Positions 1 to 10,891 of a stretch of 64,000 bases of DNA are shown here, one piece after another. The DNA is from Chloranthus sessilifolius (taxonomy: Eukaryota; Streptophyta; Magnoliopsida; Chloranthales; Chloranthaceae): contig CM037585.1 in NCBI GenBank assembly GCA_021018995.1, forward strand, positions 129,018,791 through 129,082,790, given 5' to 3'. The position numbers were made by a program, and so were the translations under genes. How positions within the stretch are numbered: position 1 is the first letter of the stretch; the number at the start of each line of letters is the position of its first letter. Below the pieces are notes generated by a model, which made no database searches, had not been told where the DNA came from, and saw only the letters and a program-made list of their open reading frames with translations.

Positions 1-888
1 CTTTGGCCAGATTTCTTTGTGATGCATTGCATAACTAGTAGATCTAAAATGCATGAAATTTTTAATAATTTCAAGTCATGCTAGATTATATATAATCTGA
101 CTACAACAATAAAAAATCATGAGAGATGAAATTATTAGTGTAAAGAAATAATAATAAAAAGATATAGACGTGCATACTCACTATAATTTTTATCAGTAGG
201 GGTGATAGGGCCAATATTCTAGCCAGTTGGGCCCGAATACCTATTATACTATATCATGGGCAATCATCAGGTCCAACCAATTGAACGTTTTATGGTATTC
301 TATATAGAAGGGGAACTTGACTTTCATAGGTTGACATGAAAATGGTTTCCAATTCAAAATCCCTTCTAACCTAGGGTTCTAAAACTGGTTGAATGGCATA
401 GAGGTTTCAACTGGATGGACCTGAATATTGCCCTTATATTATTATAAATCATATAGTTTAACATTGTATTTTATACGTTTATAATATTCTAATATACAAC
501 ATCGCTTTGTAATATAAAATTTACATGTTACGTGAAGGGGGTTCTGCTTTATACAGCCAACCCCCTATCCCACTTCAGATGATGTGGGAAAGGGTGGCTA
601 ACTATAAAGCCCGCACATTTCACTTGTTAGTGATGTATGCAGATCTAACGACAGAGCTTGGGCTGGGAATCATTTTTATGGTCAGGTCTGGCCTTCCTAA
701 ACCCACTACGAGCTCAGGCCATGCTTAGGTTAGCTGAAAGCATTGGGGGGAACTTTTTTAGGACCTAGCCCAGCACTTATGCCAAAACATGGAGCCCTAA
801 CCCTATTTTTTAGGGTCAGATCAAGGCAGGTCCCGTTCCTTTTGACAAACCTACCTGGAAGGGCCTAGATGTTCCTAGCCACTCGTAC
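1..888. other. Non-coding, GGCC-rich dispersed repeat remnant
   Basis: No gene is recognised. Between about 195 and 860 the composition shifts to GGGCC/GGCCT-rich words (gggccaata, gggcccgaat, ctaggacctagcccag) like the GGGCC-type dispersed repeats further right in this window. The two ends (gtaggggtgat near 197; caaacctac near 845) are weakly inverted, so it may be a decayed MITE. If BRCA2 continues to the left, this lies in one of its introns or beyond a further exon that I could not see. Confidence 0.35.
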
Positions 889-1135
889 GACATGTTAATT
901 CTCGTAAAGAGATGCGCATTACATCTGTCAGTAAAACTTACCACAATATGACACATTACTCCACAGGAGGGACACTAACAACTCTGTCGATAAACCCTAT
1001 CCATGGTATGACACGTTAAACTCCTTAGACGGGATTAATACCTCTAATAAGAAATTCTACCAGGTACATAATACGTTAACTCCCTAAAAGGGAAATTAAT
1101 ACATCTGTCAGTACACCCTACGGACCATGACTTAA
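889..1135. repeat. Degenerate minisatellite, about 60-bp unit, four copies
   Basis: Four head-to-tail degenerate units of roughly 57-65 bp can be read. Each has a block like atgacacgttaactcc, then a G-rich word (agggac, acggga, aaggga), then attaatacatctgtcag, then taccctac. They begin near 889, 954, 1010 and 1069. The copies differ by many substitutions and small indels, so the array is old. No reading frame is shared between units. Confidence 0.6.
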
Positions 1136-3160
1136 GTAATTTCTGTAAATAAAATCCAAAATTTCAAGATCTAACCTTAAATAGTCATGACATATGAAAT
1201 GGCTATAGACTTAGTAATGACTTTAGTTATGTAATATCTATACAAAAAATTCAAATCAGTAATTAATCACAGGTCGATAACATTTCAGCGAAGAATGGAC
1301 CAGGTGGTAAATATTAATTTTGAGACTATTCATAGGGAATAATAGTCGAACCTATCCTAGAGATCTTAGTACTCCCTAATCCGAGCATCTAATCAAACAA
1401 CCTCCATTGTTTTCCTATGGATTCATTCGTGAGCTAACACATATCTATATGCTGATATTTTATATCAGATATTTTATTGATGGAAGAAGCACAGTCGGCA
1501 TCCACTTCATAAGGATCCAACGAGCTTGTCGTTGATAAATGAAGACTCCCTAAAATAAGCACATTTGTCTTTTATTTTTTATTAATTAAAGGCAGTCTAT
1601 GATGAACTTAATGGGTCATTCAAGTGATACCCAAAAGCCAAAAGTGTAGTGTCTCCCAAATGATAAAACTCTTCTATGCAAGGAAATATTTGATACAATA
1701 TGTATGTGGAAGAAATATATTTTTTTGCGCAAATTTGCAGTGTATAACCATGATTATGGATCATAATTTCAATATAACATGGTAATGAATGATAAACATT
1801 TTAATGTAAAACATGGTCTTTCATGATACCACTTCCTTTTTCTTTTCCTACCGTTACTATATCTATGGAATCCCTAGCCTCATAAATCATAATAGCACCC
1901 TCGTCTTCCTCTTCCCATCTCATACACACTCCCATGCTTATATTCCGTTCTACTTTTGTATTACAATAAAGGCTCCTTAAACTGTATTTTGATATCACCT
2001 AGCATTGCATGCAAAATTAAATGTTTTGCGTCATCTCAATGAAATGGTTTTAGTTGAAATACTTTATTTTCATGAATTTTTACCTTAATTGAACTAACTT
2101 TGATTTTATCATCGCGATGCACAATAGGAAAATGTTCTCATGTACTATCAACTTTTCTCACCATTCTCTGAAAATATATGAAAAGGGAAGAGGAAAAAAT
2201 AATGCAAGAGATTTAGGTTTGTTGGGACTTACAATGTTTATTGCCCTAGCTGCTAACAGAACTCTCACAGGATATAACAAAAACTCTTCCCTTGATGTGG
2301 AAACACATCGGAAGAGATGATTTTGGAATTTGATCAAAGACCGTAATTCTTACAATTTCTTCCTTGTAGGATTTAGAGTATTGGAAAAAAACAAATACTC
2401 AAATATTTCTATCCAAAGGGTTCATATCTAGCACCATAAACCAACATAGATTTAGTTTCAAATACATCTTGCCCGATATGAGCTTGTCTCATTTGAAATG
2501 ATAAATATCATCTAAATACTACCATGGGTGAAATGCATCAAGTAACCAATTTTTTTTACCATGACCACAGTTCTGCGAAATGCTGATTATGTATGTGTTT
2601 GTATTTATACTAGGTATATTTATGCATGAGTTGCTGATATGTATGTGCAATGGTGACCATTATGGTAAAAACCTTATGATTTGAGTTAAATCCCTCATTC
2701 AAATCTTGACTTTCTGATTCGATGGGAAAGAATATGTACTGGTCTTGGGCTGAGCTTTGAACTCATACAACTTGATTCTTTCTTCCCTTTTTCATAGTTA
2801 TTTGATGCCTTATAAATCCCAGATAAGAATCCTCTCCTCGCATTGAATCGTCTCATCCATGCCCATAACTAAAACATATCATCTAAAACTTATTGTTTTG
2901 GATGACACTTAAAACCATGACTGAGATCTCCAAACATGCCAGTTGCACATTAATTTTTTATTTTTCTATTGGTCAGATCAGTATTGTTTGTTTTCACACG
3001 GAAGTATTCTCCAGATTTTTCAAATTTTGGTTAATAACCCTTTCAATAAAGAAATACTTAATCCCTCTAAGCTAAAGCAAAACAATCTAGTGTGAGAAAA
3101 GAAAGACAAAGTATTCAAAAATCGTAACACAAAAGAAATGCAAAGGGATCAAGGATTCAC
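1136..3160. other. Non-coding, presumed BRCA2 intron 3
   Basis: I looked on the minus strand for the next BRCA2 exon (third BRC repeat, helical domain) and found none. Short ORFs here have no recognisable motif. The donor at 3160/3159 implies that transcription continues leftwards, so this stretch is most simply intron 3 of BRCA2. Confidence 0.5.
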
Positions 3161-3301
3161 CTTTATCGACATTATCATCCTCTCCAAGAACAGATGTTGC
3201 CTTTTTTATTGATGACGGCTTCACTGCCACAGGTTTTCCCAATCCAGTTCGAAACATAGAAGAGCTACTGCTGGTAGCCTCTTCTGGAAGCTTCAAAGAT
3301 C
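3161..3301 (-). CDS. BRCA2: BRCA2 exon 3, second BRC repeat
   Basis: This 141-nt exon has its acceptor (ttgcag) at 3305-3302 and a GTGAAT donor at 3160. It encodes SLKLPEEATSSSSSMFRTG and continues through GKPVAVKPSSIKKATSVLG. It has the same length, phase and donor hexamer as exon 2 and also starts with GSLKL and an EEA block, so it is best read as a duplicated copy of that exon. Confidence 0.87.
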
Positions 3302-6300
3302 CTGCAACCAAAAATGTAAAATTGTGAATTTTAAGTTTTATTATAATTTATAAACAAGAAAAATTAATAAATATGTAAAGTGTAATGTCATCCTATTCTC
3401 GTTACTGCTATGAATGATTGACATCCACCAAATGGGCAGGAGTTACTTAGTGGCCGTAGGAAGACTTGAGGCTCTGCATCAATCATGTATGATTATAAAC
3501 CAGAGAATTTCTTAAACTGTATATAATTTATTTTGCAGAATAAAACAATTGTTACATGGTTGTCTAATTATGAACAGTATTTATGTTGATCAGGGTGCAT
3601 TAATCATGGTGCTACTCTAAGAAAAGCAAACATTTATGAAATATATTTTATGCATATTTTGCGTTATAGTCAACACTGAAAATCTTGAAACCATTAGGCT
3701 TTGTTTAGTTACAGATGTTTCTTTTTAGATTGTATATAAGTAAAATACATGCAATGGGACAACTTGATCTGATTAAATAATTATTGCTAAGTTTCAAAAA
3801 ATTTGAAGACAAAGAAAAATGTTAAGATTAACACTAATTTTACTATAACGGAGAGTATAAGGACACAAAAAAGGGAAACTAAAGAATTGGCAAAGCAAAT
3901 GATCCCCAAGCCAAAGACATGCAAAAGGCATTCCCTCTCTCACAGTTTCTCTTGTAAAGGCACTACTTCATTTTTCGTATTTTCTTGATTAAACAAGATG
4001 TCTACTAATATAATAAGGTCATTTCATCAAGAATTGAACAAAGGGGACAAGGATCTATGAATTTTTCCAATCCATGCGATAATATCTCCGAAGTAATTGA
4101 TCCTTCAATAAATAAGGTACACATTGTTTCCGTTTCATTGTTGTGCATGATGCATTGACTCAAGAGTTGGACTTTTCTACTTACAACTCACAAGATTCAA
4201 TAAACTGAACACGAAGAGTCACCCAACCATACAGAAGAGTCACCCAACCATACTGTAAGGAGTAAGGACCCAGATTTATGTCCCCTTTTATTAGCCCTTG
4301 TTGGTAATTTCACTAATTTCAATTAGTACAACATTAAGTATATTTACTTGATATTTATTACTTTTTATGTTTGCTACCCTTCTTATATGACCTAAGACCT
4401 AAAAACTCATTTTAGTTGATGAGTTGGGGACTTGAGGATAGTGCTGGTACAGTCTTCAGTGTGGAAGGCTCATACATTTAGACTAGCCTCATAAAGGAAT
4501 TTCAGGGTATAATGGTGTTTCCTAGGGCATTTGTGTCTCATAGTGAAAATGAGATTTATTTGGAATTTCTCTAGAAGTAAGGGTATAATGTTATTTCATT
4601 AGGAATTAGGTTAAATTCCCTCTGGATGTCGGGAACCACTTTCTTTATAAGAAAAATTTCTTTTATGGTGTTTGAGGGAGGAGTCTTTAGAGAAAACCTT
4701 AAGCCTAGTTAGTTTATTATTATTACATAAATTAAATTTAGAGATATGGATGTATTAATTATAGACATACAAGAAGAGATCCTATGGCGCATGTTATTTG
4801 CAGATAACATAGTACTGATTTCTCAACAAGGGAGGAAATAAATTATAAGTTGGAATTATGGAGGAAGCTTTGGAGTCGAGGGTTTGAAAATTAGCAAAAC
4901 AAAAACGGAATACATAGAGTGCAAATTTAGTGAACATGATAGCCCAGAGGAGGATTTAGTTAAAATAAAATTTCATTTAGTGTCACATTGCGTAGATTTC
5001 GCTATTTAGGCTCTACTTAATAATCAGATAGTAGATTTGAAGAGGACGTCATAAATAGGATTAATATAAGTTGGATGAAATGGAGGCAAGCAAGTGGAGT
5101 ATTATGCCCTAAGAGTTCTACTTGGAATTGAAAGGACATTTTTATAATACGGCAGTTAGACTTGTATTATAAGGTGTGGAATTTTGGGCTACTAAAAAGC
5201 AACAAGAAGATAGAGTACATGTGGCTGAGATGAGTATGCTAATATTGACTATAATTGATCTACTGCAAACTATTACGAACTACATTCTTCTCACCTTTTA
5301 TATTCTACCATACCTCCATTGATCAGCTGTAATCCTCGCCTCTTTTTAATAGATAATTGATTTCCCTCTAATTCTTTCTCTATGTGGTAAAAATATTTGA
5401 GTTTTCAAACTATGGTTTCCATTGATGAGATTTAATTAAATGCAGATGATTGATTATGGATTAGTAATGATTTGGTACATGAGCTCTTTAATGGTACTTA
5501 GTAATGTTTTAAATTAAAGAAAATGCCCGGAAAATCTATAAGCTTGCTCAAGATCTTGTGAGTTCGTATGGGTTCACGAATGGAATTCGGACTTTAGCCT
5601 TGGTTGGGATTTGGGACCGTGACATATATACCTAATCAAAATTTGATCTCACCGCATTATTAATCAAGCCATATTGAATATAATTGTCAAATTGGGGTTT
5701 TAAATTTTGGAGAAAACAATATACTGAAAACGGGACTATACAAAACATATCATCGAAGCCAAACTTGTCTCGAGCAAAACATATGATATCCAAAAATAAG
5801 CCTATATCAGACTGTACCATCCAATAAAAGCCTATATGTGAAACATATCCATAATTTCCCATGCCCAAATAAATTATATGTCTTGGACATGACATATTAT
5901 AGGCGAGATTTAAATACATGGATTGAATGATTCAGGCATAGTTTACTCTAAGTGAATCTATTATCTGACTTATTGGGCATTTGCAGATTAACTTTATTAA
6001 GGGTCATGACAAGTAAATGCAAAAAAGAAAGCATATGCAAATTTACTTAAGCTAGTAAAAACAAAATCAACATAGGATTCCGTGAAAACCATAATTCCAG
6101 CAACCAGCATAGCCAAACAGATGCCTTAACGAACACAATAACGTATCGGTAGTTGACAAGTGGTATGGCACAATTCCAATTTCATGCATAGCCCATTTAT
6201 ATTCAGCATCGTGGTACAATTGTAATTCTCATATTCTCATGTCCTTTAGTCCTTAGTTGCATGACTTCAAAATAAGGGTTTTTTGCAAAACCCCCCTATG

Positions 6301-7372
6301 TTATGCTAAAATTGCATAAAACCCCCTAAGTTATGCCTATTTACATTGCACCCCCTACTTGTATGTTTCCTTTACAAATACCCCCCTACCGTTAAATGAC
6401 AGTTAACTAGGCATCATTTCATCAATTAAATGACGCATTTTCCCTTACTTAATATTATATACAAAATAGTCATTGTATTTTTCCCAACTTTGACCGCATT
6501 TGAACGATGGATGAGCATCGGATCCTCCCCAATTTTTTTGGGTGGAACATGATTGATCTCCATTAAGGAGACGTGTTACCCGATTTTCGATTTGGGCGTC
6601 CATGACGCTCACTTGACTCGTGGGTAGCACTAAAATGCTACCCCCGTTCGTACCATCCCGACCCTACCATCGTTACAAACCAACTAAGCATCAAGGACAC
6701 CCAAATTGAAAATCAAGTAACATGAAAACTTAGAGGGGATCAATCATGTTCCACCCAAAAAATTTGGGCAGGATCCGATGTTTATCCACCGTTTAAAATG
6801 TGGTCAAAGTTAGGGAAAATACAATGGTCATTTTGTATATAATATTAAGTAAGGGCAAATGTGTCATTTAATTGAAGAATTGACGCCTAGTTAACTGTCA
6901 TTTAACGGCAGGGGGGTCTTTGTAAAAGAAACATAAAAGTACAGGGTGCAGTGTAAATAGGCATAACTTAGGGGGTTTTATGCAATTTTAGCATAACTTA
7001 GGAGGGTATTTGCAAAAAACCCTCAAAATAATTGAATAGGGATTAGGAAACAACTCTCCTCACCAACTTGCTCCATTACGGAAACAGTCGAGACAATGGG
7101 CACGTTTGAATGACAGTAATCAATAGTATCTTACGTGTTAAGTCCCTTCTCACTTGTTGTTGACCGTGAGAGGGTGTTTGATAGCGCATTGCAAATGCAC
7201 GTTATCTTCCCTTTCGGCGACGCGATACAGAAAAGTGAGTACGAGGGCATACCCTCGTATGCCCTCGTTATTGATGCGTTTCGTCGGGCCTTAACTTCTC
7301 GAAAATTTAATCCATATCTCAAAAGCCACTACAAACCAAAAACCCCATGATATTTCAAACCCCACCTCTCAG

Positions 7373-7431
<59 letters not shown>

Positions 7432-9486
7432 CCGTTAATGGTGCCTTCTTCTTTGTTTGCTTTCTCTCTCCTTCAAACCATTCAATATTATAGTTCTAAC
7501 CATGGATCAAAATATCGTCCGATACCGATACGTATCGGTTTTGGACCTCACCGATACGATACAATGGGTTTTTATCATCAAAAAAAAAAATCAAATTATC
7601 GCTCAATGTATCATTCAGATTCGTCTCAGATTTCAATGTATCAGACGTGAATTATCGTCCGATAATTTCAAATTATCGGTTTTAATTTTTTTTTTTTTTT
7701 TGGGGAAAAAATCGGAGAGTATCGTTCGGAACCGATACGTATCGGTTTTGGGGCTGGACGATACGTATCAAAAAACGAGATTTTGATCCTTGGTTCTAAC
7801 AGCCTACCCATCTCTCCATCTCTGTCTATTAGATTCCTGTTTCCAAGCAAATCCAACAACGGCGAAGCTTGGAATTCGGTGTTGTGCCTAACAACGTATA
7901 CATCGATGGTGATGTGAAATGGAGGACTAGGGTTTCTTTCTTCCCCTCTTTTTTGAAGAAGAAAGGAAAAGACAATAGTACTCTCAAGGACGAGCTCCTG
8001 GAGGCGATCGCGCCATTCGATCGAGGTACCGAGGCAACGGACGAGGACCAAAAACAATTCGACCAGGTGAGTTTGATTTGAATTTGGATTGGGGTTTTTG
8101 GGTTCTGAAAAAACTACGCAAAGAGTCATCGTGCACGATGAACACTTACAATTGAGTTTTGATTAAGGGGGTGTTTTAATGGCCGTTGACCAAGTTGGTA
8201 GCTGCTATACTAGCTCTTATGTAAATGTATATTGGGATTAGGGTATCTATCGATTGAAACGAAAAGTTATGTTTGAGAAGATGAGTTTTCCGTACAAAAA
8301 ATATTTTCTTGTATTAGAATCTAATTAAAAATTAAATTGATAATAGAGCATTTCAAAGTTTGAGGCAAAGTAAGCTGGCTTCCTAAGGCAAATCTTCAAA
8401 TTAAGAAGGTTTATAGTATACTGAACAGGGTAAGGTCAATGCTGGTCAATGATTTCTAAGGAGGGCCTGATATGACATGGATGAGATCAATGCTGGAAGG
8501 TTTATATAGTATGCTAAACAGGGTAAGGTCAATGCTGGTCAATGGCCGATTTGGTTTGCTATCAAACAAGCATCTTACACGTTAACTCTCTAATACCATT
8601 ATAAATTTGCTCATTCAAACAACCTATTGAAAGTCAATAAAATGACCACATAGTGGTAATGCGGCTACAACACATAACGCGTTAGCACTCCTTAACACGT
8701 AGTTCGAATACAAACATTCAAACGTGCCCAATTATTCAACATAAGATTCCGTGAAAAGAAGACTTTTACAAACCTCAACACTGAACATTTATTACTTTGG
8801 CCCCGAACTTCACAAAAGTCTTAAATTCACATAATTCTGTGGAAAAAAGCATTTAGTACTTCATGAAAAGGGAGTAGGACTCCCAAATCCTATTAATCCG
8901 ATTGAATATTAAGTCACCAATTCACACTAGATCATTTATAATTTGTATTCAACAATAACAGCCTATCATAAACTGAGATAATCAATTAAAGAACAATCAG
9001 TTGCACTTAAATAACTAATGATGGGAGCTACATACACATCGGAGATCAAAACCAATAAATATTTTTTAAGAAAGAAATTCACCTCTCTCTGCAATCTCTC
9101 CTTCTCCAAGAACAGACAATGCTTTTAAAATCGATAATTTTTTAACCCCAACGGACTTTCCCGATCCAGTTTGGAACATCGGCCGGCTGTCACCACTAGC
9201 TTCTTCTATAAGCTTCAAAGATCCTGCAAAAAAGTAAAAAGAGCTTTAATAGATCAATTCATCGATCCATAGAGATGTAGATATAGAGAGAAAGAGAGAG
9301 ATTTCGATTAGGGTTACCTTGAAGCAATAAATCTCTTATCGAAGGGAGGCGAGTTTCAGGGGGAATTAGGGTTTCTTGATGTTGTTCTGATCTGCGGTCG
9401 AGATTTCCGCCGGAACTGCTCCACCGGAACTGTTTTCCGTCATCGGAAAAAATGTGCCACGTCGGTAATTCCGGCGTCGTCTGCAT
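3161..9486 (-). CDS. BRCA2: BRCA2 homologue, 5' part of gene (exons 1-3), runs off left edge
   Basis: Three minus-strand exons encode the N-terminus of a plant BRCA2, the mediator that loads RAD51 on single-stranded DNA in homologous recombination and meiosis. Exon 1 (9318-9486) has a start like that of Arabidopsis BRCA2: a TWHIFSDDGKQFRW motif, then LPSIRDLLLQG. Exons 2 (9083-9223) and 3 (3161-3301) each encode one BRC repeat, with cores MFQTGSGK and MFRTGLGK followed by SILKALSVLG and SIKKATSVLG. All junctions are phase 1 (CAA-G|GA) with GT donors and AG acceptors. Intron 1 is 94 bp and intron 2 is 5781 bp. About 150 residues are seen of a protein usually above 1100, so most of the gene lies outside the window. 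Seen: motifs, phases and splice sites. Known: BRC repeats bind RAD51. The FxxG core replaces the animal FxxA, as I recall for the first plant repeats. Confidence 0.88.
4738..5250 (+). pseudogene. RTE-type LINE reverse transcriptase fragment
   Basis: Conceptual translation on the plus strand, with frame changes, gives EILWRMLFADNIVLIS, then KISKTKTEYIECKFS, then WMKWRQASGVLCP, a KDIFI block, YKVWNFG and a KKQQEDR-like end. This order matches the palm-to-thumb and C-terminal part of plant RTE-clade LINE reverse transcriptases (usually MLFADDIVL). The catalytic second aspartate is an asparagine and several stops interrupt it, so it is dead. It lies in BRCA2 intron 2, antisense to the gene. Confidence 0.72.
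6276..7022. mobile_element. Mutator-type MITE with long TIRs and perfect 9-bp TSD
   Basis: The 747-bp element folds back over nearly its whole length. The left arm starts GGGTTTTTTGCAAAACCCCC and the right arm ends with its complement (tttgcaaaaaaccc), with arms of roughly 270 bp each. It is flanked by the identical 9-mer tcaaaataa at 6267-6275 and 7023-7031. Long TIRs with a 9-bp TSD point to the Mutator superfamily. It has no coding capacity and is therefore non-autonomous. It sits in BRCA2 intron 2. Confidence 0.85.
7375..7426 (+). repeat. (CT)n microsatellite
   Basis: About 26 uninterrupted CT dinucleotides lie just 5' of the fibrillin-like reading frame. Pyrimidine tracts like this are common in plant 5' leaders, so it may have come along with the captured gene piece. 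Confidence 0.9.
7438..8066 (+). pseudogene. Fibrillin-7-like (plastid lipid-associated protein) exon 1 fragment
   Basis: The 3' half (7890-8066) reads VKWRTRVSFFPSFLKKKGK, then LKDELLEAIAPFDRG, TEATDEDQKQFDQ and a GTGAG donor. This matches exon 1 of the plastid fibrillin FBN7/PAP family, plastoglobule-associated proteins. The 5' half, from an ATG at 7438 (MVPSSLFAFSLLQ), looks like a transit-peptide start. It is broken twice: a 300-bp MITE plus TSD inserts after 7500, and beyond it the ATG frame (SIRFLFPSKSNNGEAW) meets a stop and is out of register with the fibrillin frame. No exon 2 follows in the next kilobase. It lies antisense inside BRCA2 intron 2. It is an orphan exon, not a working gene. 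Confidence 0.72.
7501..7792. mobile_element. hAT-type MITE A (CAAGGATCAAAAT family), 8-bp TSD
   Basis: The termini are CATGGATCAAAATATCG at the left and ATTTTGATCCTTG at the right. The flanks are identical 8-mers, gttctaac, at 7493-7500 and 7793-7800, which is the hAT signature. The interior is built from short self-complementary words, including two perfect 14-bp palindromes CCGATACGTATCGG at 7525-7538 and 7732-7745, with A- and T-runs between. There is no coding capacity. It interrupts the fibrillin fragment. Confidence 0.85.
8730..9082. other. BRCA2 intron 2, 3' flank of TIR element
   Basis: AT-rich intronic sequence between the inverted-repeat element and BRCA2 exon 2 (in minus orientation, the donor-proximal part of intron 2). 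I see no coding or repeat signal. Confidence 0.5.
9083..9223 (-). CDS. BRCA2: BRCA2 exon 2, first BRC repeat
   Basis: The 141-nt exon has a ttgcag acceptor (9227-9224) and a GTGAAT donor at 9082. It encodes SLKLIEEASGDSRPMFQTG and continues GKSVGVKKLSILKALSVLGEGE. It is the same length and phase as exon 3. Confidence 0.88.
9318..9486 (-). CDS. BRCA2: BRCA2 exon 1 with start codon
   Basis: The ATG is at 9486 and the donor CAAG|GTAACC after 9318. It contributes 56 codons plus one base. The motifs TWHIFSDDGKQFRW and LPSIRDLLLQG align in order with the start of Arabidopsis BRCA2 (STWQLFPDS..FRW; PLPSMADLLLQG). The Arabidopsis protein starts a few residues before the TW motif, so this ATG gives a slightly longer N-terminus. 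Confidence 0.87.
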
Positions 9487-9630
9487 CTGAGCTAGGGTTT
9501 CAGTAAACGGAGTGGAGGAAAGCGGCGCAGAGTAGCAGAGTGAAGCGGAAGTTTCTTTCTAGTAGTTTATGAAGGCGGGAAAATTCGAATAAAAATGAAG
9601 CGACATCATGGGTCCGCTAAACAATAAAAG
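9487..9630 (-). promoter_or_regulatory. Presumed BRCA2 5' leader and proximal promoter
   Basis: The 144 bp between the BRCA2 ATG and the next fold-back element is the only unique sequence upstream of the gene. I see no clear TATA box. Two fold-back elements follow within 1.4 kb, so the upstream regulatory region is largely transposon-derived. Confidence 0.35.
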
Positions 9631-10084
9631 GCTATCTTGTACGCAGTGCGTAAGACGCACCGCTTTGGTTTCGTTGAAGCTTATGGTGACGCGGAGCACA
9701 AAAAGAGATTACCTACTTCCCGGACCCTGATAAAACGTTGATCGCTTCGGATCAGATGATGAAGATCTGTTTTCACATATTCCACAAAATAGATCTTGGG
9801 ATCATGGTTTATCTATCTGACGGTCAGTTTTTCATTCCCTATATCACAGATTCCCAAAAAATGAATCTTCAATCATATGACACACATCACACTCAAACGT
9901 TATTTTAAGGCCATCTTTGGGGGATTTTGAAGACATGGAATAAAAACGGACCATCTGATTGGTGCTAAATAATCTCAAGATCCATTTTGTTAAAGTCCGG
10001 GATGAAAATTGATCTACATCATCCGATACGAAGCACTCAAAAGTTTTCAAGGGGTTTGGGACGTGGGCACGAACAGAGGTACCC
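9631..10084. mobile_element. Fold-back MITE upstream of BRCA2
   Basis: Two arms are inverted copies. The left arm has gatcagatgatgaagatctg, then cacaaaatagatcttggg, then tctgacggtcagttttt. The right arm has the complement (ccgtttttattcc, atctcaagatccattttgt, gatctacatcatccgat). The right end, gaacagaggtaccc, is close to the GGGTACCTCT terminus of the element at 10601. No matching target-site duplication was found, so the ends are approximate. Confidence 0.6.
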
Positions 10085-10600
10085 TTTAATCGGTACCGAT
10101 GACATTGCTACATAGACCCACAATTTTACTTCCCTTGCACCCTTCTATCATATCCGATCAACCATCGCCCTAGGTGCCTCCTGTTGCAGGAAAATCGGCT
10201 CAAACTTTGTCAAAAATCATTTTTGGACAACCAATTGGACAATCAACCCATAGAGGTGGCATTTTCGTCCTTCAAATCAGTTGGGGGCAATGTAGCATCC
10301 ATCTAGAGGATTGGGTGTCACAGCAACCTGCCATGGTTGATCGAGCATCATCTAAAATGATGATTTTTAACTGTAGAAATTTGGGTCAAAGGTATAAAAT
10401 GTCAATGCAACATATTTCAGAGACAAGTCACAAACTTTGACCTCTGCAATCTGGATTGTATAGGGAAAAATAGTTTTCTTTTCCCTAAAAACCTAAGGCA
10501 CTAGTGGAACAATGTTGTGTAACTCTTCATCACGTGCCACATGACAAGTGATCTAGCACTCGAGGGCAACATGAAAAGGTAGAGTTCATGATTCTTTTTA
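10085..10600. other. Intergenic, no feature recognised
   Basis: This lies between two fold-back elements in the BRCA2-CLASSY interval. An 88-codon ORF at 10174 has no motif and I regard it as chance. Confidence 0.5.
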
Positions 10601-10882
10601 GGGTACCTCTATTCACACCTACAGAAATACTGAGGGCACCTACACTGAAAACCACTTCCTACTTTGAATCAAACGATGGAGATCATTTTTCATCCCCATC
10701 TTTCAGACAACGGATCTTGAGACCATGGGCGTACGATCAAACACTCACCTTTTGATTCAAGTGGTATACATTCCAAAAAGTGACCTGAAAATCACATGGC
10801 ATATATCACACCGAAACCTGGTTTTCAATGGTTTTCAGAATAGCTGCCCTCAGTAATTCGATAGGTGCGAATAGAGCTATCC
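10601..10882. mobile_element. 282-bp fold-back MITE with 9-bp TSD
   Basis: The left terminus GGGTACCTCTATTCACACC is inverted at the right end (ggtgcgaatagagctatcc). The flanks are identical 9-mers, ttcttttta, at 10592-10600 and 10883-10891. The 9-bp TSD suggests a Mutator-type element. It belongs to the same loose family as the fold-backs at 9631, 27339 and 59474, which share the phrases cacaaaatagatcttgagatcatg and aaaaaatgac. Confidence 0.72.
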
Positions 10883-10891
10883 TTCTTTTTA

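Larger units (their letters stand above)
7098..8729. mobile_element. TIR element carrying a captured fibrillin exon (Pack-type candidate)
   Basis: The ends are inverted: GGGCACGTTTGAATG at 7098-7112 is the exact complement of the end at 8715-8729, and an internal TACGTGTTAAG is also inverted near both ends. The 3-mer aat flanks both sides (7095-7097 and 8730-8732). Between the ends lie a (CT)n tract, a broken fibrillin-7-like first exon with its intron donor, and a nested hAT-type MITE. No transposase is present. The 3-bp TSD would suit PIF/Harbinger, but that family normally uses TTA/TAA, so I leave the superfamily open. Seen: inverted ends and contents. Inferred: that the exon was carried by this element. 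Confidence 0.6.

Noticed and set aside
7668-8129. 153-codon minus-strand ORF over the fibrillin fragment
   Set aside because: It is antisense to the recognisable fibrillin exon and crosses the MITE. The plus-strand homology explains the open frame.
9631-10084. Assigning a target-site duplication to this fold-back
   Set aside because: No 8- or 9-mer pair fits the best inverted ends (acaataaaa against tttaatcgg); ends are therefore given as approximate.
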